Source: JAAYKS01 sp964479435 (GTDB lineage Bacteria > Bacillota > Clostridia > Saccharofermentanales > UBA5734). Taken from it: a DNA stretch of 7,168 bases. Below, one piece after another: positions 1-5,520 of this stretch. Numbering within the stretch: position 1 is the stretch's first letter; each line of letters starts with the position of its first letter. The stretch spans positions 1 through 7,168 of the forward strand of contig CAYZME010000089.1 in the NCBI GenBank assembly GCA_964479435.1. Direction: 5' to 3'. Under the pieces are notes generated by a model. It was not told the origin of the DNA. It made no database searches and was given only the letters and a program-made list of their open reading frames with translations. The translations under genes were made by a program, and so were the position numbers.

Positions 1-1232
1 ACGGCCGCGGTGGCCGTGACCCTGGTTTTTTCGGTCTTGTTGACCTTTGGCACCCTGTGGGTGGCTGGGTATCGCCCGTATCGTGAAACCGTCGCGCTGG
101 TTTTGGAGCACACGCCGGAAAATCGCGCCGCACTCGACAAGCTGAAGTTTTACATGACCGCCGTCAAGAACAATTACCTCGACGTGTTTACCGATGCCGA
201 GCTGATCGAAAAATTGGCGGAAGGATTGCCGGCGACGCTGGGGAATNNNNNNNNNNTCCCTATACATACTATTTAACACCGGAAGCGTTCCAAAAGCATA
301 CGGCGGCTCTCAGTGGCGAGTATTCCGGGATCGGTGTGGTCGTTCATTTCACGGAGGCGGGAGATGTGGTGGTCAACGAAGTGCTGGATGGCAGCCCGGC
401 CGCCGCGATGGGGCTGGCAGCCGGCGACTTGATTACCCATGTGGATGGCGTTGAAGTCACATCATTTGCCGATCAGGAAGCGCTGGGGAACGCGGTGCGC
501 GGACCCATTGGCACGCCGGTTGTCATCACGATCTATCACCCGGCTGACCAAACATCGAGAGAGATCGAGGTGGTCCGAGCCGCGATCACCAACGCATCGC
601 TGCGCTATCACATGCTGGAAGAGGGCATCGGATATATCAATGTCAAAGAGTTTTCCAATGGCTTGGCGGGAGAGTTCATCACGGCCATCAAACGCTTGCA
701 AGCGGAAGGAGCGGTTCATTTTGTGCTGGACTTGCGCTTTAACCTGGGGGGCAGCGCCGACGAAGTGATTCGTATGTTGGACTTTTTGCTGCCGGCCGGC
801 CGGATCGCCGAAGTGCGGGGGCGCAGCGATGGCAAAGATACCCTCTTTACCTGGGACTCGGACTCCTATATGGGGGTGGCGGAGCAAACGCGGTATGCCA
901 TCCTGGTCAACCGCTACTCTGCCAGCGCATCCGAGTTATTCGCCGGCTGCCTGCGTGAATATGAAAAGGCTGTGCTGATCGGCGAACAAACCTTTGGCAA
1001 AGGCACCGGCACCACGACCTATGTTTACGAGGATGGCTCGGCGGTCAACCTCGCGTTTTTCCAATACTACCTGCCTGTGTCGGGGATCTGTATTGAAGGG
1101 GAAGGGCTTGCTCCGGATAGGGAATTACAGTTGCCGGAAGAATACCGCTACTTGGCTGTCAACCAAATTCCGCCGGGGGAGGACATCCAATTGAGCGAGG
1201 CGCTGGGAATCTTGCGCGATAAGCGGGAATAG
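1..1232 (+). CDS. S41 family carboxy-terminal processing peptidase (CtpA/CtpB-like), 5' partial and crossed by an N run
   Basis: Serine protease of the C-terminal processing family, anchored in the membrane and acting outside it. The frame is open to the left edge, so the true start lies upstream. The first ~24 visible residues are a hydrophobic membrane segment (AVTLVFSVLLTFG region). After the N run the frame changes on paper and resumes at 258 with PYTYYLTPEAF, the motif that precedes the PDZ domain in this family. A PDZ domain follows (about 300-580), with SGEYSGIGVVV and GSPAAAMGL-AAGD. The protease core contains DLRFNLGG (family usually DLRNNPGG), SASASE with the presumed nucleophile Ser at 924-926, and FGKGT with the catalytic Lys at 999-1001, exactly 25 residues later as in E. 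coli Tsp and B. subtilis CtpB. The Gln normally four residues after the Lys is Thr here (1011-1013). It is the first gene of a four-gene run, with the next start 7 nt after its stop. The family is certain; the substrate cannot be told. Confidence 0.93.
247..256. other. Assembly gap (10 N)
   Basis: Ten undetermined bases inside the S41 peptidase gene. Counted literally, the gap puts the two halves of the gene out of frame: 11 nt lie between codon AAT at 244-246 and codon CCC at 258-260. If the Ns are removed and the T at 246 and the T at 257 are treated as one shared base, the reading becomes LGN-PYTYYL, which matches the family's usual LGDPYSxYL at this position. The gap is therefore probably a scaffolding placeholder and not missing sequence or a real frameshift. 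Confidence 0.95.
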
Positions 1233-1239
1233 CGGGCGC

Positions 1240-2073
1240 ATGGAAGTGGCAACGTATGACGGCCTGGCCCCTGTGTACGACCGATTGCTGGGCGATGTGG
1301 ACCCTGTCGTTTGGGGCGGTTTTGTCGAAGACGAGACCGCGCGCTGGTGCGGTGTGCGATTGGGCGAGGGGGATGGCGCCGAGGGGCGGCTGCTGGCCTT
1401 GGATTTGGGCTGCGGTACCGGATCGGTGGCGATCGAGCTGATCGCGCGCGGATTTGATGTGGTCGGTGTCGATGTCTCGGAAGGCATGTTGTCACAAGCG
1501 CGCGCCAAGGCCGCCGACCGCGGCATCTCACACGGTGACAATGGCTTGACATTGATCCGGCAGGACATCGCGGATTTTGAATTATTCGGTACGGTGGATG
1601 TGGCGATCTGCCTGCTCGATACAGTGAATCATTTGCTGGACACGCGCCAGGTGCGGTCTTTATTTCGTTTGTGCGCGCAGTATCTCAATCCGGGCGGTGT
1701 GTTTATATTTGATCTTGCGACCGAACGGCACTTTGCCTACACGCGCGGGGATCAGATTTTTTATGATTTGGGGCGCGAAGTGGCGATGATCTGGAAAAAC
1801 CAATGGCACCCGCGCCGCAAGATCAGCCGTGCCGACTTGTCTTTGTTTGTCGAAGGCGGGGACGGGCGGTATGATCGCTCGGATGTCGTTGTGCGCGAGC
1901 GGGCCTACCCAGTGCCCCGCGTGGTGTCCTGGCTGAGCGAGTCCGGATTGCGCTTGGCGGCACAATATGGGAACATCGATCGGAGCCCGGTAACGGCCGA
2001 CTCGGAGCGGATCTTTTTGACGGCGGTCAAGCCGCCCATGCTAGACAAGGTAAAGGGGGAGGGCTCCCGATGA
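1240..2073 (+). CDS. Class I SAM-dependent methyltransferase
   Basis: Cytosolic methyltransferase of 277 residues with a Rossmann-type SAM-binding fold. The start at 1240 gives the typical opening YDGLAPVYDRLLGDVD, seen in small YqeM-like methyltransferases of Firmicutes. Motif I is LDLGCGTG at residues 54-61. The acidic residue that binds the SAM ribose is Asp78 in VVGVDVSEGML. A QDI motif lies at 108-110, the VDVAICLLDTVNHL segment at 119-132, and LNPGG at 149-153 before FIFDLAT. The C-terminal half, with an inserted beta-rich part, probably forms the substrate site, and nothing in it names the substrate. The Shine-Dalgarno is weak (GCGGG region before 1240), so translation may depend on ribosomes finishing the peptidase gene 7 nt upstream. 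The stop overlaps the hslO start as ATGA. Family confidence is high; the acceptor is unknown. Confidence 0.9.
   Translation: MEVATYDGLAPVYDRLLGDVDPVVWGGFVEDETARWCGVRLGEGDGAEGRLLALDLGCGTGSVAIELIARGFDVVGVDVSEGMLSQARAKAADRGISHGDNGLTLIRQDIADFELFGTVDVAICLLDTVNHLLDTRQVRSLFRLCAQYLNPGGVFIFDLATERHFAYTRGDQIFYDLGREVAMIWKNQWHPRRKISRADLSLFVEGGDGRYDRSDVVVRERAYPVPRVVSWLSESGLRLAAQYGNIDRSPVTADSERIFLTAVKPPMLDKVKGEGSR
2051..2063 (+). promoter_or_regulatory. Ribosome binding site for hslO
   Basis: A purine-rich stretch (AAGGGGGAGG core) ends about 7 nt before the ATG at 2070 and lies inside the end of the methyltransferase gene. It supports the overlapping ATGA start. Confidence 0.7.
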
Positions 2074-2963
2074 GACTGGACGGAGACCATATTGTCCGCG
2101 CGACCGCGCACGACGGTCAAGTGCGCGCGTTGGCCGCGCGCACAACGGATACCTGCCGGGAGATGCTGCGCCTGCATGGTCTGTCACCGGTCGCCGCCGC
2201 CGCCCTCGGCCGCCTGGCGACAGGCGTCCAATTGATGTCGATGGATCTCAAAAACGCGGATGACCGCATTTCAGCTGTGATCAAGAGTGAGGGGCCGTTG
2301 CGCGGGATGACCGTCACGTGCGGACCCGACGCGATGGTCCGCGGGTACGCGTACGAACCGGTGGTCGCCGGCACACATCTGCCCAATGGCAAATTAAATG
2401 TCGGCGCGGCCGTTGGCAAAGGCACGTTGACGATGATCCGGGACACGGGTTTGGGCGAGCCCCACATCGGTCATGTGCAGTTGGTATCGGGCGAGATCGG
2501 CGACGATCTGGCTGCCTATTTCACGTATTCAGAACAGATCCCCAGTGCCGTCGGCCTGGGCGTCCGCATGGACGCGCGGGGCATTTTGCACGCGGGCGGG
2601 TTTCTGGTGCAGATGCTGCCGGGCGCGGGCGACGATTTGGCCGATTGGATGCAGCAGCGTGTCGAGGGGTTTCCCGACGTGACCTGGCATCTGGAGGAGG
2701 GTTTTGAGCCATACCAGATCCTGGACTTGCTGATGGGTGACCCGCACATTCAATATCTGGAAACCAGACCCTGCGGATATCGGTGTGATTGCAGCCGTGA
2801 GCGTATGCTGCGCAATCTGGCGGCGTTGGGCGCCGATGAACTGGCCGAATTGATGGCGGAGCCTGACGGCATTGAATTGTCCTGCCATTTTTGTAACCGC
2901 AGCTATCGCTTTTCGCAAACAGAACTTGCGTACGCGTTTGGAAAGGATGGAACATCGATTTGA
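2070..2963 (+). CDS. hslO: Hsp33 redox-regulated molecular chaperone
   Basis: Cytosolic holdase chaperone of 297 residues that is switched on by oxidative stress. Known family mechanism: reduced zinc-bound cysteines keep it inactive, and disulfide formation with unfolding of the C-terminal region exposes the client-binding surface. Sequence support: the N-terminal opening IVRATAHDGQVRALAARTT, the GKGTLTMIRDTGLGEPHIG segment, LVSGEIGDDLAAYFTYSEQ, and GGFLVQMLPGAGDD are all hallmark stretches. The zinc switch is complete, with Cys239-x-Cys241 and Cys272-x2-Cys275 separated by 30 residues. An additional Cys235 lies just before the first pair. Length is normal. The ATG at 2070 overlaps the previous stop by 4 nt (ATGA) with a good Shine-Dalgarno. 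The 3' end overlaps the next gene by 4 nt. Identity is secure. Confidence 0.97.
   Translation: MRLDGDHIVRATAHDGQVRALAARTTDTCREMLRLHGLSPVAAAALGRLATGVQLMSMDLKNADDRISAVIKSEGPLRGMTVTCGPDAMVRGYAYEPVVAGTHLPNGKLNVGAAVGKGTLTMIRDTGLGEPHIGHVQLVSGEIGDDLAAYFTYSEQIPSAVGLGVRMDARGILHAGGFLVQMLPGAGDDLADWMQQRVEGFPDVTWHLEEGFEPYQILDLLMGDPHIQYLETRPCGYRCDCSRERMLRNLAALGADELAELMAEPDGIELSCHFCNRSYRFSQTELAYAFGKDGTSI
2940..2950 (+). promoter_or_regulatory. Ribosome binding site deciding the TTG start of the deacetylase
   Basis: GGAAAGGATGG lies about 10 nt before a TTG at 2960. The TTG overlaps the hslO stop (TTGA). No ATG or GTG lies between it and the membrane segment, and the next in-frame ATG falls inside that segment, so the TTG is the best start. 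Confidence 0.65.
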
Positions 2964-4078
2964 AACATTCGGATTGGGGCACGACACAAAACAGGGGGCG
3001 CGGTCGCCGTTCTTCCGGCGGGCGTCCGGACGCTGTCCGGCTGGCTTTGGTGGCCTTGATGACGCTGGCGGTTTTGACAGCGGTCGGGTTGATTGTAAAA
3101 AATGCTTTGTTTTCCACCCCTTCCACAACTACAACCCAGCCACCGACGTCATCTGTCATGTTGTTGCCCACGACGTCACGGATGACCACGCCTCCCGCCA
3201 CGTCCACGACCACCGCGACAGACGCGACCACCACACACGCGACAACGACCGCCGAGCCCTCGCAATCGACAAATGAGCCGACCGCCGCGCCGACGCCACC
3301 CGCGACACCGACCCCGCCCGCGCCTTCCGGCCCGTCCGCTTATGACGCATATAACAACAGCAGCATGAGCTGGTGGTTTCGCCACGTCGGAGAGACGGAA
3401 TATGGCAAAGATCTCCCCACGACGATCGACGGTGGCGTAGCGGCCTTGCTTGCCCGCTATGCCGGCATCTGGCAACAAGATAGCACGCAAAAAGTGATTT
3501 ACCTGACGATGGACGAGGGCTATGAATACGGCGACAACACGACCCGTATTTTGGATATCGCCGCGCGCAAAGGGGTCAAAATTAATTTCTTTATCACCGG
3601 CGATTACATCACGCGCGCCACGGATCTGGTTCTGCGGATGCGCGCGGAGGGGCATCTGGTCTGCAGCCATACCTGGAGCCACCCTCATCAGGCGGAGTTG
3701 CTGGCCTCTGAGGGTGTTCCCGCGATGGTGGAGGATGTCCAACGTCTGGAGCGTGCGTACCGGGAGCTGACAGGTGACGCGATCGCGCCCTTTCTGCGCC
3801 CGCCGCAAGGCGCCTACAGTGAGCGCTCGCTCAAGGTTTTACAGGATATCGGCTATCGCGCGGTTTTTTGGAGTTTTGCCTATCGCGACTGGATTACAAC
3901 TGAACAGCCGGACCCCGCCAGTTCTCTTACGCAAATCGTTGGCGAATTGCACCCCGGCGCGGTATACCTGTTACATGCCGTCTCGACAACCAACGTCTCC
4001 ATTTTGCCTGATTTTATCGATGCGGCGCACGCGCGTGGCTATCGCTTCGCGCTGCTTACCGAATTCCCGCCCGGATGA
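2960..4078 (+). CDS. pdaA: Membrane-anchored polysaccharide deacetylase, PdaA-like (NodB fold)
   Basis: Predicted extracytoplasmic peptidoglycan N-deacetylase of 372 residues. B. subtilis PdaA removes the acetyl group from muramic acid on the way to the muramic delta-lactam of spore cortex; the same role here is inference. Layout: a basic, Gly/Arg-rich cytosolic tail (1-24), one membrane helix (about 25-47), a Thr/Pro-rich linker (52-127, 26 Thr and 16 Pro), then the NodB domain (about 136-372), which opens with MSWWF as in PdaA proteins. Catalytic motifs are IYLTMDEGYEYG with Asp185, HTWSHP with metal-ligand His237 and His241, LRPPQGAYSERSL (Arg280), VFWSFAYRDW, and LLHAVS with His339. The second acidic position of the canonical TFDD motif is Glu186 here and is Asn in B. 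subtilis PdaA. TTG start, overlapping the hslO stop. It is the last gene of the operon. The family is sure; the exact substrate is less so. Confidence 0.88.
   Translation: MKHSDWGTTQNRGRGRRSSGGRPDAVRLALVALMTLAVLTAVGLIVKNALFSTPSTTTTQPPTSSVMLLPTTSRMTTPPATSTTTATDATTTHATTTAEPSQSTNEPTAAPTPPATPTPPAPSGPSAYDAYNNSSMSWWFRHVGETEYGKDLPTTIDGGVAALLARYAGIWQQDSTQKVIYLTMDEGYEYGDNTTRILDIAARKGVKINFFITGDYITRATDLVLRMRAEGHLVCSHTWSHPHQAELLASEGVPAMVEDVQRLERAYRELTGDAIAPFLRPPQGAYSERSLKVLQDIGYRAVFWSFAYRDWITTEQPDPASSLTQIVGELHPGAVYLLHAVSTTNVSILPDFIDAAHARGYRFALLTEFPPG
3113..3340 (+). repeat. Low-complexity Thr/Pro-rich linker coding region
   Basis: This stretch is dominated by ACC/ACG/ACA and CCN codons and encodes residues 52-127 of the deacetylase. 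It is an unstructured spacer between membrane and enzyme, plausibly spanning the cell wall and possibly O-glycosylated. The skewed composition also opens long antisense reading frames that are not genes. Confidence 0.8.
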
Positions 4079-4130
4079 GCGAAGGGATGCTTATTTCGGA
4101 CAAAAAGCGAAAAATGGCGGCAAAAACCCC
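4079..4130. other. Non-coding stretch with A-tracts upstream of the S10 promoter
   Basis: Between the deacetylase stop and the S10 promoter there is no gene and no convincing terminator. Three five-A tracts occur at 4102-4106, 4110-4114 and 4122-4126. With a start of transcription near 4166, the last two fall about 40-56 nt upstream, the position of an UP element, which would suit a strong ribosomal promoter. Confidence 0.45.
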
Positions 4131-4159
4131 TTGCAACGCCGGATAAATTAAGATAGAAT
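4131..4159 (+). promoter_or_regulatory. Housekeeping sigma-factor promoter of the S10 operon
   Basis: The -35 TTGCAA is at 4131-4136 and the -10 TAGAAT at 4154-4159, separated by exactly 17 nt (4137-4153) of A/T-rich spacer. The -10 matches the consensus at 5 of 6 bases and the -35 at 4 of 6. Transcription should start near 4165-4168. It lies 284 nt upstream of the rpsJ start codon and has A-tracts behind it. No comparable promoter was seen elsewhere in this intergenic region. Confidence 0.8.
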
Positions 4160-4163
4160 GCTT

Positions 4164-4197
4164 CACGCACGACTTTACGCGTCGTGCGTGTTTCTTT
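4164..4197 (+). terminator. Perfect 10-bp hairpin with T-rich tail at the start of the S10 transcript
   Basis: CACGCACGAC (4164-4173) and GTCGTGCGTG (4181-4190) are exact reverse complements around a 7-nt loop and are followed by TTTCTTT (4191-4197). The shape is that of an intrinsic terminator. It could end transcripts arriving from the deacetylase operon. Because it begins at the predicted start of the S10 transcript, it could also be a 5' protective stem or a very early attenuator. The T-run is interrupted by a C, so termination is probably incomplete. Confidence 0.6.
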
Positions 4198-4270
4198 ACG
4201 AGCTGAAGATTGCCGTCGGCAACTGCTGCGTTGTCAGGCGGGTAACTTCGGCGGAGCGATCGGTCTGAAC

Positions 4271-4284
4271 CGGTCGGCGGTCGG
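4271..4284 (+). repeat. Tandem 7-nt repeat in the S10 leader
   Basis: CGGTCGG occurs twice in direct succession (4271-4277 and 4278-4284). The first copy contributes to the 3' arm of the 8-bp hairpin and the second to the 5' arm of the next one, so the two copies could swap pairing partners. It may be chance. Confidence 0.5.
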
Positions 4285-4340
4285 CCACAAGAGCCGGCAA
4301 CGGTTTTCTCCGTACGCAGCGTATACCGTTCGGTATTGCG

Positions 4341-4374
4341 CCCAGTCCGGACCCGCAGGGGGCGACTGGGTTTT
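4341..4374 (+). terminator. Attenuator-like hairpin in the S10 leader
   Basis: CCCAGTC (4341-4347) pairs fully with GACTGGG (4364-4370), with a further CCC/GGG pairing around GCA inside the loop, and TTTT (4371-4374) follows at once. It lies about 70 nt before rpsJ. The short T-run argues for a conditional or weak terminator, and it may be only a structural or protein-binding stem. Confidence 0.45.
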
Positions 4375-4428
4375 ATGATGACCGAGAATGATACGCCCGG
4401 CACAGTAGAAAGCTAAAAGCAGTTAACC

Positions 4429-4434
4429 AGGAGG
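4429..4434 (+). promoter_or_regulatory. Ribosome binding site of rpsJ
   Basis: AGGAGG lies 8 nt before the ATG at 4443, a near-ideal Shine-Dalgarno that fixes the S10 start. Confidence 0.85.
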
Positions 4435-4442
4435 TTTACGAC

Positions 4443-4754
4443 ATGGCAGTGAATCAAAAAATCAGGATCCGGCTCAAAGCCTTCGATCATGAAGTACTCG
4501 ACCAAAGCGCGGAGCGAATCGTCGATACCGCCAAGCGTTCGGGTGCCGCGGTCTCCGGACCCATCCCTCTGCCCACCGAGAAGGAGATCATTACAATTTT
4601 GCGTTCTCCCCACAAGTACAAGGACTCGCGAGAGCAGTTCGAAATCCGCACCCATAAACGGCTGATCGACATTCTCGCACCCAATCCCCGGACGGTGGAA
4701 TCCCTGATGAAATTGGATATGCCGGCCGGTGTCAACATCGAAATCAAGCTTTGA
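4443..4754 (+). CDS. rpsJ: 30S ribosomal protein S10
   Basis: Small-subunit protein of 103 residues in the head of the 30S subunit. In E. coli its homologue also works as NusE in transcription antitermination. The sequence is typical throughout: KIRIRLKAFDHEVLDQSAERIV at the start, SGPIPLPTEKE, the loop RSPHKYKDSREQFE, and RTHKRLIDILAP. The loop near the tetracycline-binding site has the usual Firmicutes HKY residues, so no known resistance-type change is evident. It is the first gene of the S10 operon, with the promoter at 4131-4159 and a perfect Shine-Dalgarno. The following gene starts 101 nt downstream. Confidence 0.99.
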   Translation: MAVNQKIRIRLKAFDHEVLDQSAERIVDTAKRSGAAVSGPIPLPTEKEIITILRSPHKYKDSREQFEIRTHKRLIDILAPNPRTVESLMKLDMPAGVNIEIKL

Positions 4755-4855
4755 CACGTCTCAACCATTCGCGCAGCGAGTGGAAGCGGTCATGTTCACC
4801 CCTACGAAATGTCGACAAAAGGTGAACCAATAACCTAGGAGGATGTACAGAGACA
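4755..4855 (+). promoter_or_regulatory. rpsJ-rplC spacer with two inverted repeats
   Basis: This 101-nt spacer has no reading frame of note. CCATTCGC (4765-4772) pairs with GCGAGTGG (4776-4783) over a 3-nt loop with one G-T pair. GTTCACC (4794-4800) is the exact reverse complement of GGTGAAC (4821-4827) over a 20-nt loop that contains the palindrome GTCGAC. Neither is followed by a T-run, so they are not intrinsic terminators. They could be processing sites, stability elements or a protein-binding site. The rplC Shine-Dalgarno AGGAGGA (4837-4843) ends 12 nt before the ATG, somewhat far. Confidence 0.5.
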
Positions 4856-5494
4856 ATGGAAAAATTCATGGTAGGCAAAAAAGCCGGCATGACCCAGCTC
4901 TTTGACGCCAACGGGGCATCGATCCCGGTGACCGTCATCGACTGCGGCCCGGTGGTCGTTGTTCAAAAAAAGACTTTGCCAACAGACGGCTACAATGCGG
5001 TCAAAATCGGGTATACCGAAGTGCCGGAACGCAAGCTCAACAAACCGGATGCCGGCCAGTTTAAAAAAGCCGGGGTCGCGCCACATCGGATCCTCAAAGA
5101 ATTCCGTACCGAACAAGAGCCCGCGTATGAACTCGGACAGGAGCTGCGCGTCTCCGATATGTTCGCGGTCGGTGATCATGTGGATGTGCACGGCGTCTCC
5201 AAGGGAAAAGGATACGCAGGCGCCATCAAGCGTCACAATTACAGCATCGGACCCAGATCGCACGGTTCCAAATACCATCGCGGCCTCGGCTCGATGGGTC
5301 CCAACACCTATCCCGGCCGTGTGTTTAAAGGCAAAGGCATGCCGGGGCATATGGGCGCCGAACGCGTGACGGTGCAAAATCTGGGTGTTGTGATGGTCGA
5401 TGGTGAGCGGAATATTCTGGCCGTCAAAGGCGCCATTCCCGGCCCCCGGGGTGGCGTGGTTGAAATCACGACGAGCGTCAAGGCCACTCGCTGA
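4856..5494 (+). CDS. rplC: 50S ribosomal protein L3
   Basis: Large-subunit protein of 212 residues that binds 23S rRNA early in assembly and reaches toward the peptidyl transferase centre. The start gives the standard opening MEKFMVGKKAGMTQLFD. The central VSKGKGYAGAIKRHNYSIGP and SHGSKYHRGLGSMGP parts form the extended loop, and the signature FKGKGMPGHMG is at residues 157-167. The C-terminus VKGAIPGPRGGVVEI is typical. In E. coli a Gln in this loop region is methylated by PrmB; the corresponding stretch here reads GPNTYPGRV and has no evident Gln. It follows rpsJ after the structured spacer and is followed by rplD after 26 nt. Confidence 0.99.
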   Translation: MEKFMVGKKAGMTQLFDANGASIPVTVIDCGPVVVVQKKTLPTDGYNAVKIGYTEVPERKLNKPDAGQFKKAGVAPHRILKEFRTEQEPAYELGQELRVSDMFAVGDHVDVHGVSKGKGYAGAIKRHNYSIGPRSHGSKYHRGLGSMGPNTYPGRVFKGKGMPGHMGAERVTVQNLGVVMVDGERNILAVKGAIPGPRGGVVEITTSVKATR

Positions 5495-5508
5495 TATCCG
5501 GCGCGAAG

Positions 5509-5514
5509 AAGGAG
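5509..5514 (+). promoter_or_regulatory. Ribosome binding site of rplD
   Basis: AAGGAG lies 6 nt before the ATG at 5521, giving a standard strong start for L4. Confidence 0.8.
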
Positions 5515-5520
5515 TAAAAA

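Larger units (their letters stand above)
4166..4442 (+). ncRNA. Structured 5' leader of the S10 operon (about 275 nt)
   Basis: The untranslated leader between the predicted start of transcription and rpsJ. In order it contains: the 10-bp hairpin; a small TTGCC/GGCAA hairpin (4210-4222); an 8-bp hairpin CGATCGGT/ACCGGTCG with loop CTGA (4257-4276, one G-T pair); a 6-bp hairpin GTCGGC/GCCGGC with a 7-nt loop (4280-4298); a stem ATACC-GTTC-GGTAT flanked by GCG/CGC (about 4320-4342); and the terminator-like stem at 4341-4370. In E. coli the S10 operon is controlled through its leader by ribosomal protein L4, and L4 is encoded downstream here (rplD). That this leader plays the same part is inference; I do not recognise a named RNA family. 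Confidence 0.55.

Noticed and set aside
336..1232. Treating the downstream half of the S41 gene as a separate gene starting with GTG at 336
   Set aside because: Conserved family sequence (PYTYYLTPEAF through SGEYSGIG) is in frame upstream of that GTG back to the N run, so the apparent start is an artefact of the gap.
2521..3234. Long antisense open frame of 237 codons across hslO and the deacetylase start
   Set aside because: It lies opposite two well-supported genes and includes the low-complexity linker. Its translation is Arg/Pro/Val-rich with no recognisable domain, typical of a GC-rich shadow.
3176..3808. Antisense open frame with a Gly/Arg-rich end
   Set aside because: It mirrors the Thr/Pro codons of the deacetylase linker; the composition comes from the coding strand.
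4116..4140. GGCG/CGCC inverted repeat as a terminator for the deacetylase operon
   Set aside because: It is only 4 bp with a 17-nt loop, has no T-run after it, and overlaps the -35 element.
4184..4378. A 64-codon plus-strand frame inside the S10 leader
   Set aside because: It has no Shine-Dalgarno, covers the predicted stem-loops, and has no recognisable protein features.
4375..4416. Possible 13-codon leader peptide starting ATGATG just after the attenuator-like stem
   Set aside because: It is preceded only by a weak GGG and a T-run, has no run of a regulatory amino acid, and is short enough to occur by chance.
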